From the NCBI RefSeq assembly GCF_000350225.1, contig NW_005179114.1:91720-155719 (forward strand): DNA of 64,000 bases. The letters run 5' to 3'. Source of the stretch: Chondrus crispus. Taxonomy: Eukaryota; Rhodophyta; Florideophyceae; Gigartinales; Gigartinaceae. A model generated the notes under the pieces. The model had not been told where the DNA came from. It saw only the letters and a program-made list of their open reading frames with translations, and ran no database searches. The position numbers and the translations under genes are program-made. The first letter of the stretch is position 1. Every line of letters begins with the position of its first letter. This document shows positions 9,528 through 17,700 of the stretch, in pieces.

Positions 9528-12500
9528 TCACGCAACTCCAAAAGCCTGCCTAATTTGCCTCGCCGCTGCTGCACTGATCTCTTTCGATTTCTTCAACTCC
9601 GAAAACCTGGACAAAACAGTTGCGACACTGATAAACTCTGTCCACGGTTTCCTGATATCATGTAACCTAGAGGGTGCATACTTACCTGTCCAGGCACATT
9701 TACCATTGTACACTTCCCACCAATGGATGGTGAGATCCGTAGTTACGCCTTCATCGTCCTTGTGAATTGATATGACACGCCCGACCCAGAACGGGACGGT
9801 TTCTATAGAGCAAGAAGAACCGCGTACCGCTACGAAGTCATTACATTCGTATTCGAGGTCTTGCAGGGGTTGTTCTTCCATCTCCATTTCAACTTCATCA
9901 TGTTCAATTTCGTCTTGCAAGCCATCAACCGCATCAGTAACTGTTCTATACTTTCCCTTCATCTCAAATACGTCGCGCAGATTCCAGTGGAATCTCTCCA
10001 GTCTTGACTCATACACGCGGTCGCGTAGAAGCCGTAGCTGGGCTAACTTTCTCCTGTCATTCACTCGTGTCTCCTCAGACACAAGACGGGTGTTGATTTT
10101 ATCAAGATCGTTAGGACATGTGGCTTCGGTCGGTGGTGTTTTGGCAAGGTCAGGTGCAAATTTCAGGAAGCCTCCGGTGCACTGCCCAACCTTGAGAGAG
10201 CCCCAATCGTCGTTACACCCAACCCGCGCGGAACATGCAGTGTTAAAAGAATTGCCACGATACTCTGGGATCCCCTCCACACGGTGAAACTTGAAATATC
10301 GAAAATGGGAAAACCGTTGAGGCTTTTCCAAACACCTTTCTTGGTCACACAGCCCAGAGAAGTTTATAATCTGGCGAAGATCAGCAACGTGAGGGGGAGG
10401 GTTATATGCCTTCCCGAGTTCAGTGATCAGGTCTTCCAGAGTTATAGCCTCATGATGCCTAAGCCGGCGAGCAGTGCAGCTGAACGCTTTGTCTATGTCA
10501 GAATGGGTATGACCAATTAGTAGAAACGACACAAAGACTTCTTGAAACACCCCCCATGCAACCAGGGATTCCATGTATCCGAAGAAGTATCTGTTCTTAT
10601 TTTCGCGAGTGCAATTGTCCACCTGCACGAACAGGGTGTCCGGGAGTGGGCCCTTCTCAGCCTTTACCATCAGCGTACGATGAAGAACTTCTAGTACGTG
10701 ATTCGCGCCTGTCTCATATTCATCTGTCATAGTGAACAGGGACAGATGTTTCACGGGTCCATGTTCAAGCACTCCAATTAGCTTAACTTTGATACTGTGC
10801 CCCTTTGTGTGCTTAGTATTGAAGAGGAAATGCGGCAAACCGAAGGCGGACTGGTCGGCACCGTCCAGAATGATAGAGCAATACTTAGCAGGATACAGTC
10901 CTGCTTTATCACACTTCTTCTGGTACTCGCGCCGCTCCGCTGCAACCATATCGTTGTGAGTGGTTTTTCGCTCACGAAGTAGCCGAGTTGCTGACTCATC
11001 GGTACCGGCTTTGGAGAGCAGGTCTCGGATGAGATCCCATTCGGAACACACTGTGAACCTATGCACCCTCCGCACCTTGATGTTGGGAACGTGATTTTGC
11101 CATGTCTCGTAAAAATAGCTTCGCGTGGGTGGTGCGCGCGAATGGAGGCGACTGAACTCAGAGAGGAAGATGTCGAAGACCTGGGCTTTTTGGAAATAGG
11201 GCAAGTGCTGTTCGTTTCGGTCGGGCATATGGTCGGCTGTGCTTTCTGAAAGACGTTCAAGGAAGCATATGACCGCGTCCCGTTGATTAGCTTCTGAGTT
11301 TCTCACAGTAGAAGTCAAGGAAGACCTCCACTTGCTAAACGGTGTGCCTTTAACAGAGCCCTGGAAATCCCTAGAAAACTGCAGGGACTTCTCTAGAAAC
11401 TTATAACACACCTCCTTTCCATCGAAGAAAAACATCCCTGAGTTATCTTCCAACAAGCCCTCCAGATAAGCTCGTCTCCCCGCCCTATTCAGCAAAGATA
11501 CATGTTCCACTTGAGCCTTGACGTATCGAGCGTCAACTTTGTAAAAACAACGGCGATGGATACAACATTTTAACTTATCCACCTCCATGTTTTGGAACGC
11601 ATCAGCGTGGGCACGGCGTCGTTTAAGTAACACACTCTCCACACCCTTGCCGCGACGGCGACTCTTGTACGTGTATACTCTCTTTTTAAAAGGTGATGTC
11701 TCGCTGTTCGCAACACTGCGACTGGCCGGACTTCGTTGCGATGGGGGTCCATTTTTCGTTCGAGTGTTAGAGGGCGGAGGGGGACGGTACTCAGCGTCAC
11801 TACTAGATTTAGACAACTCATCTTCATGTTCCAGTGTTCGGTATTCTGCGGCATTTGGCGTAGCTAGAGCATCTTCTTCTTGCAGTTCGGGTGGTGAAGA
11901 TTCTGCTGCATTTGGGGTAGCTGGAGCTGCTTCGGGTTCCGCAGCTATCCCTCGGGCTGCAATTACCAATGAGCGGATGCTCCACAATTTACGCTGCACT
12001 GTACCGGAATCCAGCGAAACACTTGATGACCCCCTTCGGGGCGATCGTCGTATCGCTGTGGTCGGGCTGGGTTGATTTTGCATGGTAGAATCCGGGAGAC
12101 ATGGTGAAGTGTGTCGGATGGGAACATTAAAGAGTTGCGTTGTGTCTGGCGGCGTTGAGAGTGGTGTGTGTGAAGTTGCTGGCGTCGCAGAAAGGGCGCG
12201 ACGCTTCCCGTTTCGCAATCCTGAGCTTTGCGAGTTCTGAGCAGTGGGTGAGGCATCTGTTGGCGGACAACCTCGTTTACGACTGCTCCTTGGCGTTTGT
12301 TGGGGATTCACAGGGCGGGACTCAGGGGTATGTAGAGTGGTTGGCGTCGCGAGCTGCATGCGACGCTTCCCGCTTCGTAGTGGGGTGCTTTGCGAGTCCC
12401 GAGCAGTACTACGCGGTGATGTGCGTGGGGGAGCCACAGTGCGGGACTCAGGGGTATGTAACGGTTCACCATGCCTCGAGCTACTCGCTTGTGCAATAGA

Positions 12501-12536
12501 GCGCTTTGCACGAGTCGTACGCCTAGTCGTAGTCAT
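9528..12536 (-). CDS. DUF7869-like putative transposase
   Basis: 1002 codons from the ATG at 12536; the frame is open a little further, but only with a TTG start. Residues about 1-270 are a low-complexity Ser/Thr/Pro/Arg region with imperfect repeats (LHTPESR, SGKRR, ATPNAAE) and several basic clusters fit for nuclear import. The middle has a Cys-rich patch, CCIHRRC. The C-terminal half has three widely spaced acidic blocks, LDGADQ, VQVDNC and IGHTHSDID, in an RNase H-like order. The GHTHxDID motif is what I associate with DUF7869 proteins, found in large numbers in some algae, plants and invertebrates. A mobilising nuclease role is inferred from the acidic triad and the position inside inverted repeats. 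A TATA-like box lies about 115 bp upstream. No breaks are seen. Confidence 0.6.
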   Translation of the reverse strand: MTTTRRTTRAKRSIAQASSSRHGEPLHTPESRTVAPPRTSPRSTARDSQSTPLRSGKRRMQLATPTTLHTPESRPVNPQQTPRSSRKRGCPPTDASPTAQNSQSSGLRNGKRRALSATPATSHTPLSTPPDTTQLFNVPIRHTSPCLPDSTMQNQPSPTTAIRRSPRRGSSSVSLDSGTVQRKLWSIRSLVIAARGIAAEPEAAPATPNAAESSPPELQEEDALATPNAAEYRTLEHEDELSKSSSDAEYRPPPPSNTRTKNGPPSQRSPASRSVANSETSPFKKRVYTYKSRRRGKGVESVLLKRRRAHADAFQNMEVDKLKCCIHRRCFYKVDARYVKAQVEHVSLLNRAGRRAYLEGLLEDNSGMFFFDGKEVCYKFLEKSLQFSRDFQGSVKGTPFSKWRSSLTSTVRNSEANQRDAVICFLERLSESTADHMPDRNEQHLPYFQKAQVFDIFLSEFSRLHSRAPPTRSYFYETWQNHVPNIKVRRVHRFTVCSEWDLIRDLLSKAGTDESATRLLRERKTTHNDMVAAERREYQKKCDKAGLYPAKYCSIILDGADQSAFGLPHFLFNTKHTKGHSIKVKLIGVLEHGPVKHLSLFTMTDEYETGANHVLEVLHRTLMVKAEKGPLPDTLFVQVDNCTRENKNRYFFGYMESLVAWGVFQEVFVSFLLIGHTHSDIDKAFSCTARRLRHHEAITLEDLITELGKAYNPPPHVADLRQIINFSGLCDQERCLEKPQRFSHFRYFKFHRVEGIPEYRGNSFNTACSARVGCNDDWGSLKVGQCTGGFLKFAPDLAKTPPTEATCPNDLDKINTRLVSEETRVNDRRKLAQLRLLRDRVYESRLERFHWNLRDVFEMKGKYRTVTDAVDGLQDEIEHDEVEMEMEEQPLQDLEYECNDFVAVRGSSCSIETVPFWVGRVISIHKDDEGVTTDLTIHWWEVYNGKCAWTGKYAPSRLHDIRKPWTEFISVATVLSRFSELKKSKEISAAAARQIRQAFGVA

Positions 12537-12639
12537 TGGAATGGTTCTGAGATGGGTTGTTGCCCCCAACAGTTCAGATGGGTTGTTGTGGATTGAGATG
12601 GGTTGAGGAACTTTATCGCAGAGACCAGGATGGTACCCT

Positions 12640-12660
12640 CTTTACCTGTTATATACTGGA
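12640..12660 (-). promoter_or_regulatory. TATA-like box for the putative transposase gene
   Basis: On the minus strand the sequence CAGTATATAACAGG lies about 110-120 bp upstream of the ATG at 12536, followed by an AC-rich leader. The spacing fits a eukaryotic core promoter, with the transcription start between it and the ATG. This is inferred from sequence only. Confidence 0.4.
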
Positions 12661-13729
12661 GCGTGTATCAACTACAAGCACTGCAGCACGAGAATTCAGG
12701 TGATGGTGGGTGCAGCTCCACACGAGCAGCAGCGATACTGTTCTGTGGAACAGACAATGCTTGCTGGATGACCAGTTTAGCTATCCGTGAATACTTATAT
12801 TCACTGAGCAGGTACGCCGAGCTATGAATGGTTGGCTGCTGTCTCTGCGCTACCATGAAGAAGCCTGTAATGGAAGCTTTACAGATCTGAGAGAGCGCTG
12901 TTTGAAACATATCTGAATCAAATATTTGGGAGATTGCACCCAAATCATATGTTGCACTAAATTTGATACGCAATGTTCACCATGTCCAAATATAGATTTT
13001 TCATTCCACATTTCAAGAGAACAGTTATGCATTACTGATATTTAGTTTTAGGTTCTCAAAATCATGACACGTTTTCTGCTGTCCCACACGGCACAAATTC
13101 ATGATCGCCATTGACGGACAGCACACAATCATGATCGGACAGTTCTTTCCGTTGCAGCCTCTACCGCAAAGTAAATCCGGGAGATTCAGGCTATGAATGA
13201 GTAGATAAAGTGCGGGTATGGGGACACGTACGCTACGTGCAGACATGTCCAGAAGATTCCTGCTGTGTACTGCACATACTGATGGCGTGGAGACGGAGTT
13301 CAATTATCGAACAGGCGGAGATCATGGACATCACTCTGATTCGATTGTTAGTCCTGCATATATTAACGTGTGGTATCAGTATGCAATTCTCGTTTGGTTC
13401 GCTATAACACCAGGGCAGAAATGAAGTATTCGGTTCGGCACGGTCGGCTACTGCAGTTTCCACAAGCAGGTGCAGGATTTCGTACTTCTTTCGGAATTGT
13501 TCATGGCACATTCGGAGCTACTGTATGTCTCGACTTCCCTATCTCATTGAATTGACCATGTGCTCACAAGCACCAGAACACCGGTAGCAACAAGCCATCC
13601 TGTTAATTGTTACTGGTTCGAGTTAGAGTAATTTCTGTCGGCAAACTGTTCGCCACCCTCCTTCCCAATTTAAAATTTCTGTCGTACTGCAGACCCCCGT
13701 TCTGTACGAAAGTGAACCCACTATCAGGT
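12661..13729. other. Divergent intergenic region in the nested transposon
   Basis: About 1 kb between the minus-strand transposase gene and the plus-strand ParB/methyltransferase frame. It has short overlapping frames on both strands but none with recognisable motifs. It probably holds the promoters of both units. Confidence 0.4.
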
Positions 13730-14449
13730 ATGACGCGGAAAGGGAAGTCAGCTCAAGCGTCTCGGAATGATCCATCCCCACAGGTGCGCGACAGGATGGA
13801 GGTGGCAAAAGCATTGTTTGCGGACGTGATGGAGGGCTCAACTAACACGACAGTTGATCCTAGGGACTGCATACCGCTCACAAATGTTAGAGCCATAGTT
13901 CGTTCAGGTGTAGAACGAATGAAGGTACTGTTCCGAGGCCATGCCGTTGCCGAAGGTAATCACGAAGCGGGTGAGGCACCTCACGAACCAGGTATCACTG
14001 CGGGATCGGATATGCCAGTGCTCATGCCGTTGACGGGTACCTACTGGCGATATGTGATCGACCATTTCAAGGGGAAGTGTTTGACGGAGACGGAGGCAAG
14101 GGAGAAAAGTCCCACAAGGACGCAATAGTACGGCGTGGTCGACGGGATGCACAGACTTGTTGCTATCCTCGAGCTCATCGACGAGCTACCTGCGCAATGG
14201 AGTGGATTCTCTTGGAGTGTGACCATATTGAGTGGTGGCCATAACGTGCAAGTGTTGCGGCAACTTGCGCGCCATCAAAACAGGAAGCATGCCCCTAGTT
14301 ATTACATTGAAACGACCTTTTACGATACTCTTTGTGGTCTGCGAGAGGAGGCGGCTCGTTTGAAAGCGGAAAAAACGGCCGAACACCGACAGCAAAGCAA
14401 ATCGCCTGTGCTTACGATGGTTGTGCTCATCAGAAGGAGAGCACCTTGA
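13730..14449 (+). pseudogene. ParB-like domain segment (in-frame TAG at 14126)
   Basis: From the ATG at 13730 the frame holds a basic start (MTRKGKSAQ), then PLTNVRAIVRSGVERM. After an in-frame TAG at 14126-14128 comes YGVVDGMHRLVAILEL and SWSVTIL. The (V/I)VDGxHR(L)xA signature, preceded by an arginine-containing N-terminal strand and followed by a short beta strand, is typical of the ParB/sulfiredoxin fold, used for DNA binding or nucleotide-dependent chemistry. The frame stays the same across the TAG and reaches a TGA at 14447-14449; the methyltransferase frame follows in the same phase. Either stop could be a mutation, or an unrecognised intron may remove it. In prokaryotic and phage genes ParB-like domains are often paired with DNA methyltransferases, which supports the call. 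Confidence 0.5.
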
Positions 14450-16684
14450 AACAAACTGCTACTACTGCGCTGCGACTGTCGCAGAGTAGTCAACACAATC
14501 GGAGAGATTGTTACATCTGAAAATCCCGATCTCATCGCATCACCATGCACGCTAAGTGGTGTCGTGAGACCGTCCAAATCCCCAAGCACGAGCAACACGG
14601 ACTGTCGAGTATTTCGCAACTTCATTCACATCAGCTCACTTAAGTCTTGCATCCCATTCATGAATGCTTCTGGTGCAGATGGCGAGCTTGCTCAGGTAAA
14701 TACATTGTATCGTGTACGTGACATGTGCAGATTGCACAACTTCAAACCTGTATCATACAAAGTAGTTGGAGAGCAGTTTCAGAAGGCCAAGGCTGCTTTG
14801 CAGGAAGCAAGAAAATTCGAAGAACTATTGGAGACAGATAAGTGGCCAAGTGAAATGGAGACAACGAAAGCGAATTTACTATGCACAACCAAATTCGATA
14901 TAGCAGTGCTCACTAACAAGGGAAACGACAGAGCAATACTGGATGTTATTCTAGAACTGTATCGCCGAACTTGTCCCCAGATCGCCTCATTCAAAGAAGA
15001 GAAGTACAAGGCCAAGTATGTTACAACCCCTGCCCCATCACCTGCTATAAACAGTACACCAGCTACCCAAGCTTCCGGCCCCAATACGTCCACGGCCGCT
15101 GCTCATACAGAGGGCAACGGTACGCTGGAGGGTACTGCTGATGAAGGAAATGAGATAATGCCGGCTATACCCGATGATCCACATATATCCGCCGACGAGA
15201 AAGATCCAGCTGAACAGAATACTGCCGATCCTCCGCCCGCTGCATATGCTAAGTCGGCTGCTCCTCAAAGCGAGGCCTCAGAACGACTTAAGAAATGTGT
15301 CAATTACATGGACGATAGGGAGGTTTTCATGATGAAAAGGAGAGACTTCCTGAAGGAACTTGGCATAGAAGCATATCAAATGAAATGGCAGGAATACTAT
15401 GGATCCGTGAGAACGGACAGATGCCCATTGTTCGATCTACTGTGTACAGACCCTCCGTACGGTACGCCATCATGCCGGTCAGGTGCAGGAAACGGTTATG
15501 ATAATGTCGTCGACACCACGGAAATGAAGGCCGTCGCAGAACTATCACGAAGTATACTGAAACCCGGTGGACGGGTGTTTATATTCACATCAATACAGTA
15601 CTTTAGTAGATGGTACAATGCGTTTAAGGAAACGGGTTTCAGCGGACCTCAGTACCCTTACGTCATCATGAAGGACACCAAGACGTTGCAAGAATATCGA
15701 GGGGACGTCTTCCCTCAGAACGCCTGTGAATTTGGCATGTTCGCTAAGACACCAGGGCATCGACCGGATGGGTTCAAGGTAGATTTACGGAGCCCCTACC
15801 ATGATTTGCAGGCCCCAGAGAAACGGAAGTCTGCGGCAATATCTAGGGTACCAGTTACTTCTTACAAGTTACTCAAGCCTGGAACGAGATCACCCATTCT
15901 GACGGAGGAGAAAAATCCCAATCTCTTAGCTGAGCTTATGTCAACGTTCTGTCCAGACAACGGTCATGTTCTGGACATTTACGGTGGTACTCTTTCTACG
16001 GCAATTTCTTGCATTCGGACAAACAGAAAGTGCACTGTAGTGGAGGCAGATGCTGAGGGATATCGTTTCGCCCATGAACAGCTTCGTTTAATCGCCCAAA
16101 ACCACTGCGGTCTATCAGAAGCTACTAATGCGCCAATGAAGAGGTCATGTAAAGATCCTTCTTCCGTACCATCCTTCGTGACAAGAAACTCCATCACGAG
16201 CGATACTAATAACTTGTCCGACAATGTCCTGTTATTACGTGATATGAGAAAACCTGAAAGCGGTATTGCTGATAGTGGGGAAGAGCCCTCAATGGCTGTA
16301 CACGCAGCTACAACCGGGGGATCTAATGCGTCGTTCCTGGAAGCTGTGAAACCGGGAAGTACCGTGCGATTGATGGTGTCCGGGAAGGTGGTAGGGACCG
16401 GTACTCTTCAACTACCTCCGGGCGATTCTTCGAAGTTCTACAGAAGGCTGCACGGACACGAGCTCAAAGATGTTGAGAGAGATGGCGAGTGCCTAGTTGC
16501 TGTGTTCCGTGTGTCAATTCTACCTGAGTCGAGGAGTGTGAAGTACCCTTACAATTTCAAAGGACAGGAGGCAGTCCCGGACAATCTGCGTGATATAGGT
16601 AGCGCCTTCTGCGCCTGGGACCTGCACAGTATGGCGCTCTTTAATGATGCGATTGTTACTCACTCGTCGGTACAGAACACATAG
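14450..16684 (+). CDS. Prokaryote-type DNA methyltransferase (DPPY, beta-class order) in a transposon
   Basis: The first ATG in the open frame is near 14660, but the frame is open from 14450 and in phase with the ParB-like segment upstream. After a low-complexity linker (about 15020-15270) comes motif IV, LLCTDPPYG, at about 15437-15463, then LKPGGRVFIFTS. Motif I follows near the end: HVLDIYGGTLSTA, then CTVVEADAEGYRFAHEQL. DPPY before the SAM-binding glycine motif is the beta-class order of N4-cytosine or N6-adenine methyltransferases (N6_N4_Mtase family). The residue set does not decide cytosine or adenine. A further roughly 150-residue domain (PGSTVRLMVSGKVVG to AFCAWDLHSMAL) follows that I do not recognise firmly. 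Eukaryotic m5C or METTL-type enzymes look different. Confidence 0.65.
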   Translation, partial: NKLLLLRCDCRRVVNTIGEIVTSENPDLIASPCTLSGVVRPSKSPSTSNTDCRVFRNFIHISSLKSCIPFMNASGADGELAQVNTLYRVRDMCRLHNFKPVSYKVVGEQFQKAKAALQEARKFEELLETDKWPSEMETTKANLLCTTKFDIAVLTNKGNDRAILDVILELYRRTCPQIASFKEEKYKAKYVTTPAPSPAINSTPATQASGPNTSTAAAHTEGNGTLEGTADEGNEIMPAIPDDPHISADEKDPAEQNTADPPPAAYAKSAAPQSEASERLKKCVNYMDDREVFMMKRRDFLKELGIEAYQMKWQEYYGSVRTDRCPLFDLLCTDPPYGTPSCRSGAGNGYDNVVDTTEMKAVAELSRSILKPGGRVFIFTSIQYFSRWYNAFKETGFSGPQYPYVIMKDTKTLQEYRGDVFPQNACEFGMFAKTPGHRPDGFKVDLRSPYHDLQAPEKRKSAAISRVPVTSYKLLKPGTRSPILTEEKNPNLLAELMSTFCPDNGHVLDIYGGTLSTAISCIRTNRKCTVVEADAEGYRFAHEQLRLIAQNHCGLSEATNAPMKRSCKDPSSVPSFVTRNSITSDTNNLSDNVLLLRDMRKPESGIADSGEEPSMAVHAATTGGSNASFLEAVKPGSTVRLMVSGKVVGTGTLQLPPGDSSKFYRRLHGHELKDVERDGECLVAVFRVSILPESRSVKYPYNFKGQEAVPDNLRDIGSAFCAWDLHSMALFNDAIVTHSSVQNT

Positions 16685-17149
16685 TACTCATGTAAAAGGC
16701 TGTACTGTTCTTCACGTCGGGCTTCGCAAACCATATTCACCGTATCAACTCTTATCTGTTTTACGCTCACCACAGAGTGGCACGCTGTCGTATCACGCAC
16801 TATTCGTGCATCGTTGCATTGCAGACATTCTGCCGTTTATGAGCAGCAGGCAGTAGCACAAAAGGCTGAACTCTTCTTCACATCGGGCTCTGCCAAGTGT
16901 CATATCCACTTTGTCGAAGTCTATATAATAGACACACACCCCCCGCAACGCCCACCTTCTCAACCATCACCGCCCACCACCAACCAACACCAAGATGCCG
17001 TCAGAGGATGGCTGGTGGCGGGTACTGCATGACATAGTCGGGGTAGTGAGGGATGGGATGGCGTGGAATAGATACTGGGCGGGGGTGTGACGGTTGTTGG
17101 TGGTGATGACGAGGAAGGGAATGCTGGTGTTTAGCTTGGAGTTGGCGGC
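16685..17149 (+). other. Right internal flank with TATA box, CA-rich leader and 31-codon ORF
   Basis: A TATA box (CTATATAATAG, about 16920-16930) is followed by a CA-rich, G-poor leader and an ATG at 16995 in good context (CCAAGATGCC). The frame runs 31 codons to a TGA at 17088-17090, with peptide start MPSEDGWWRVLHDIVGVV. Upstream, a roughly 50-bp block is repeated imperfectly (about 16692 and 16857; AAAGGCTG...TTCTTCAC...TCGGGCT). It may be a small real gene or a truncated gene start near the right end. Confidence 0.35.
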
Positions 17150-17555
17150 GAGGGGGGGTGGACGTGACGATACGGGTCATCGTAGTGGGTCGGGGAGGCT
17201 TGAAGCGGGCCACAATCGCCAACTTCGAGCAAGTCCAGACAGAATTTAGGATTAAATTCTGTCGGCAGATTGTGAACAGGTATCAAATTTTTATTTAACA
17301 TGAATTGTACTGCAATTTCCAAGTAAAATTGTATGATAATTTTTTTGATTTGGCCTATACAGAACCCCCGATCCCCCAGATTAGAGAGTACATGTTGGAC
17401 GATAACTTCTAAACTATTTTGGTTTGTCCACTTCTGTTTTCTGCATATCCCTACTACTTCTCTAAGCTTTACCATATAAAAATATCTGGAATCCGAAGGG
17501 GTGCCCCTGGTACTGTTTGGTATCCCAAATTCTGGTTACCACCAAACCAGTGTTC
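17150..17555 (-). repeat. Right terminal inverted repeat of the nested transposon
   Basis: Reverse complement of 8481-8890, ending CCAGTGTTC at 17555. See the left copy. Confidence 0.9.
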
Positions 17556-17700
17556 TGGGGGAAGTTCCAATTTCCGAATCAGGTTCAGGCCGGAGCCAGT
17601 GTCCAACACGGACAATACGCGGCTCATTAGCCCGACTGTCGGTCCAATTTCGGCGAAGACCTTATAATTTTTCCTCCCAAGGACTAGAATCTTCTCGGGA
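17556..17700 (-). pseudogene. Element B protease, active-site half, cut by the nested transposon
   Basis: The minus strand reads VLDTGSGLNLIRKLELP right up to the transposon border. LDTGSG is the catalytic Asp-Thr-Gly loop of a retropepsin-type protease. Element A has the homologous VDTCSGYNLVRKADLP. The remainder of the protease is at 8480 and below. Protease cleaves the gag-pol precursor. Confidence 0.8.

Larger units (their letters stand above)
8481..17555. mobile_element. Nested 9.1-kb DNA transposon with ParB/DNA-methyltransferase cargo
   Basis: Bounded by long inverted repeats (8481-8890 and 17150-17555) whose outer ends are GAACACTGGTTTGG, and by a 2-bp target duplication, inserted in the protease gene of element B. 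Inside are two divergent units: on the minus strand a 1002-codon DUF7869-like putative transposase (9528-12536), and on the plus strand a ParB-like and DNA-methyltransferase frame (13730-16684). I cannot place it in a named transposon superfamily. The long inverted repeats and short duplication argue for a cut-and-paste DDE-type element. Confidence 0.75.
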
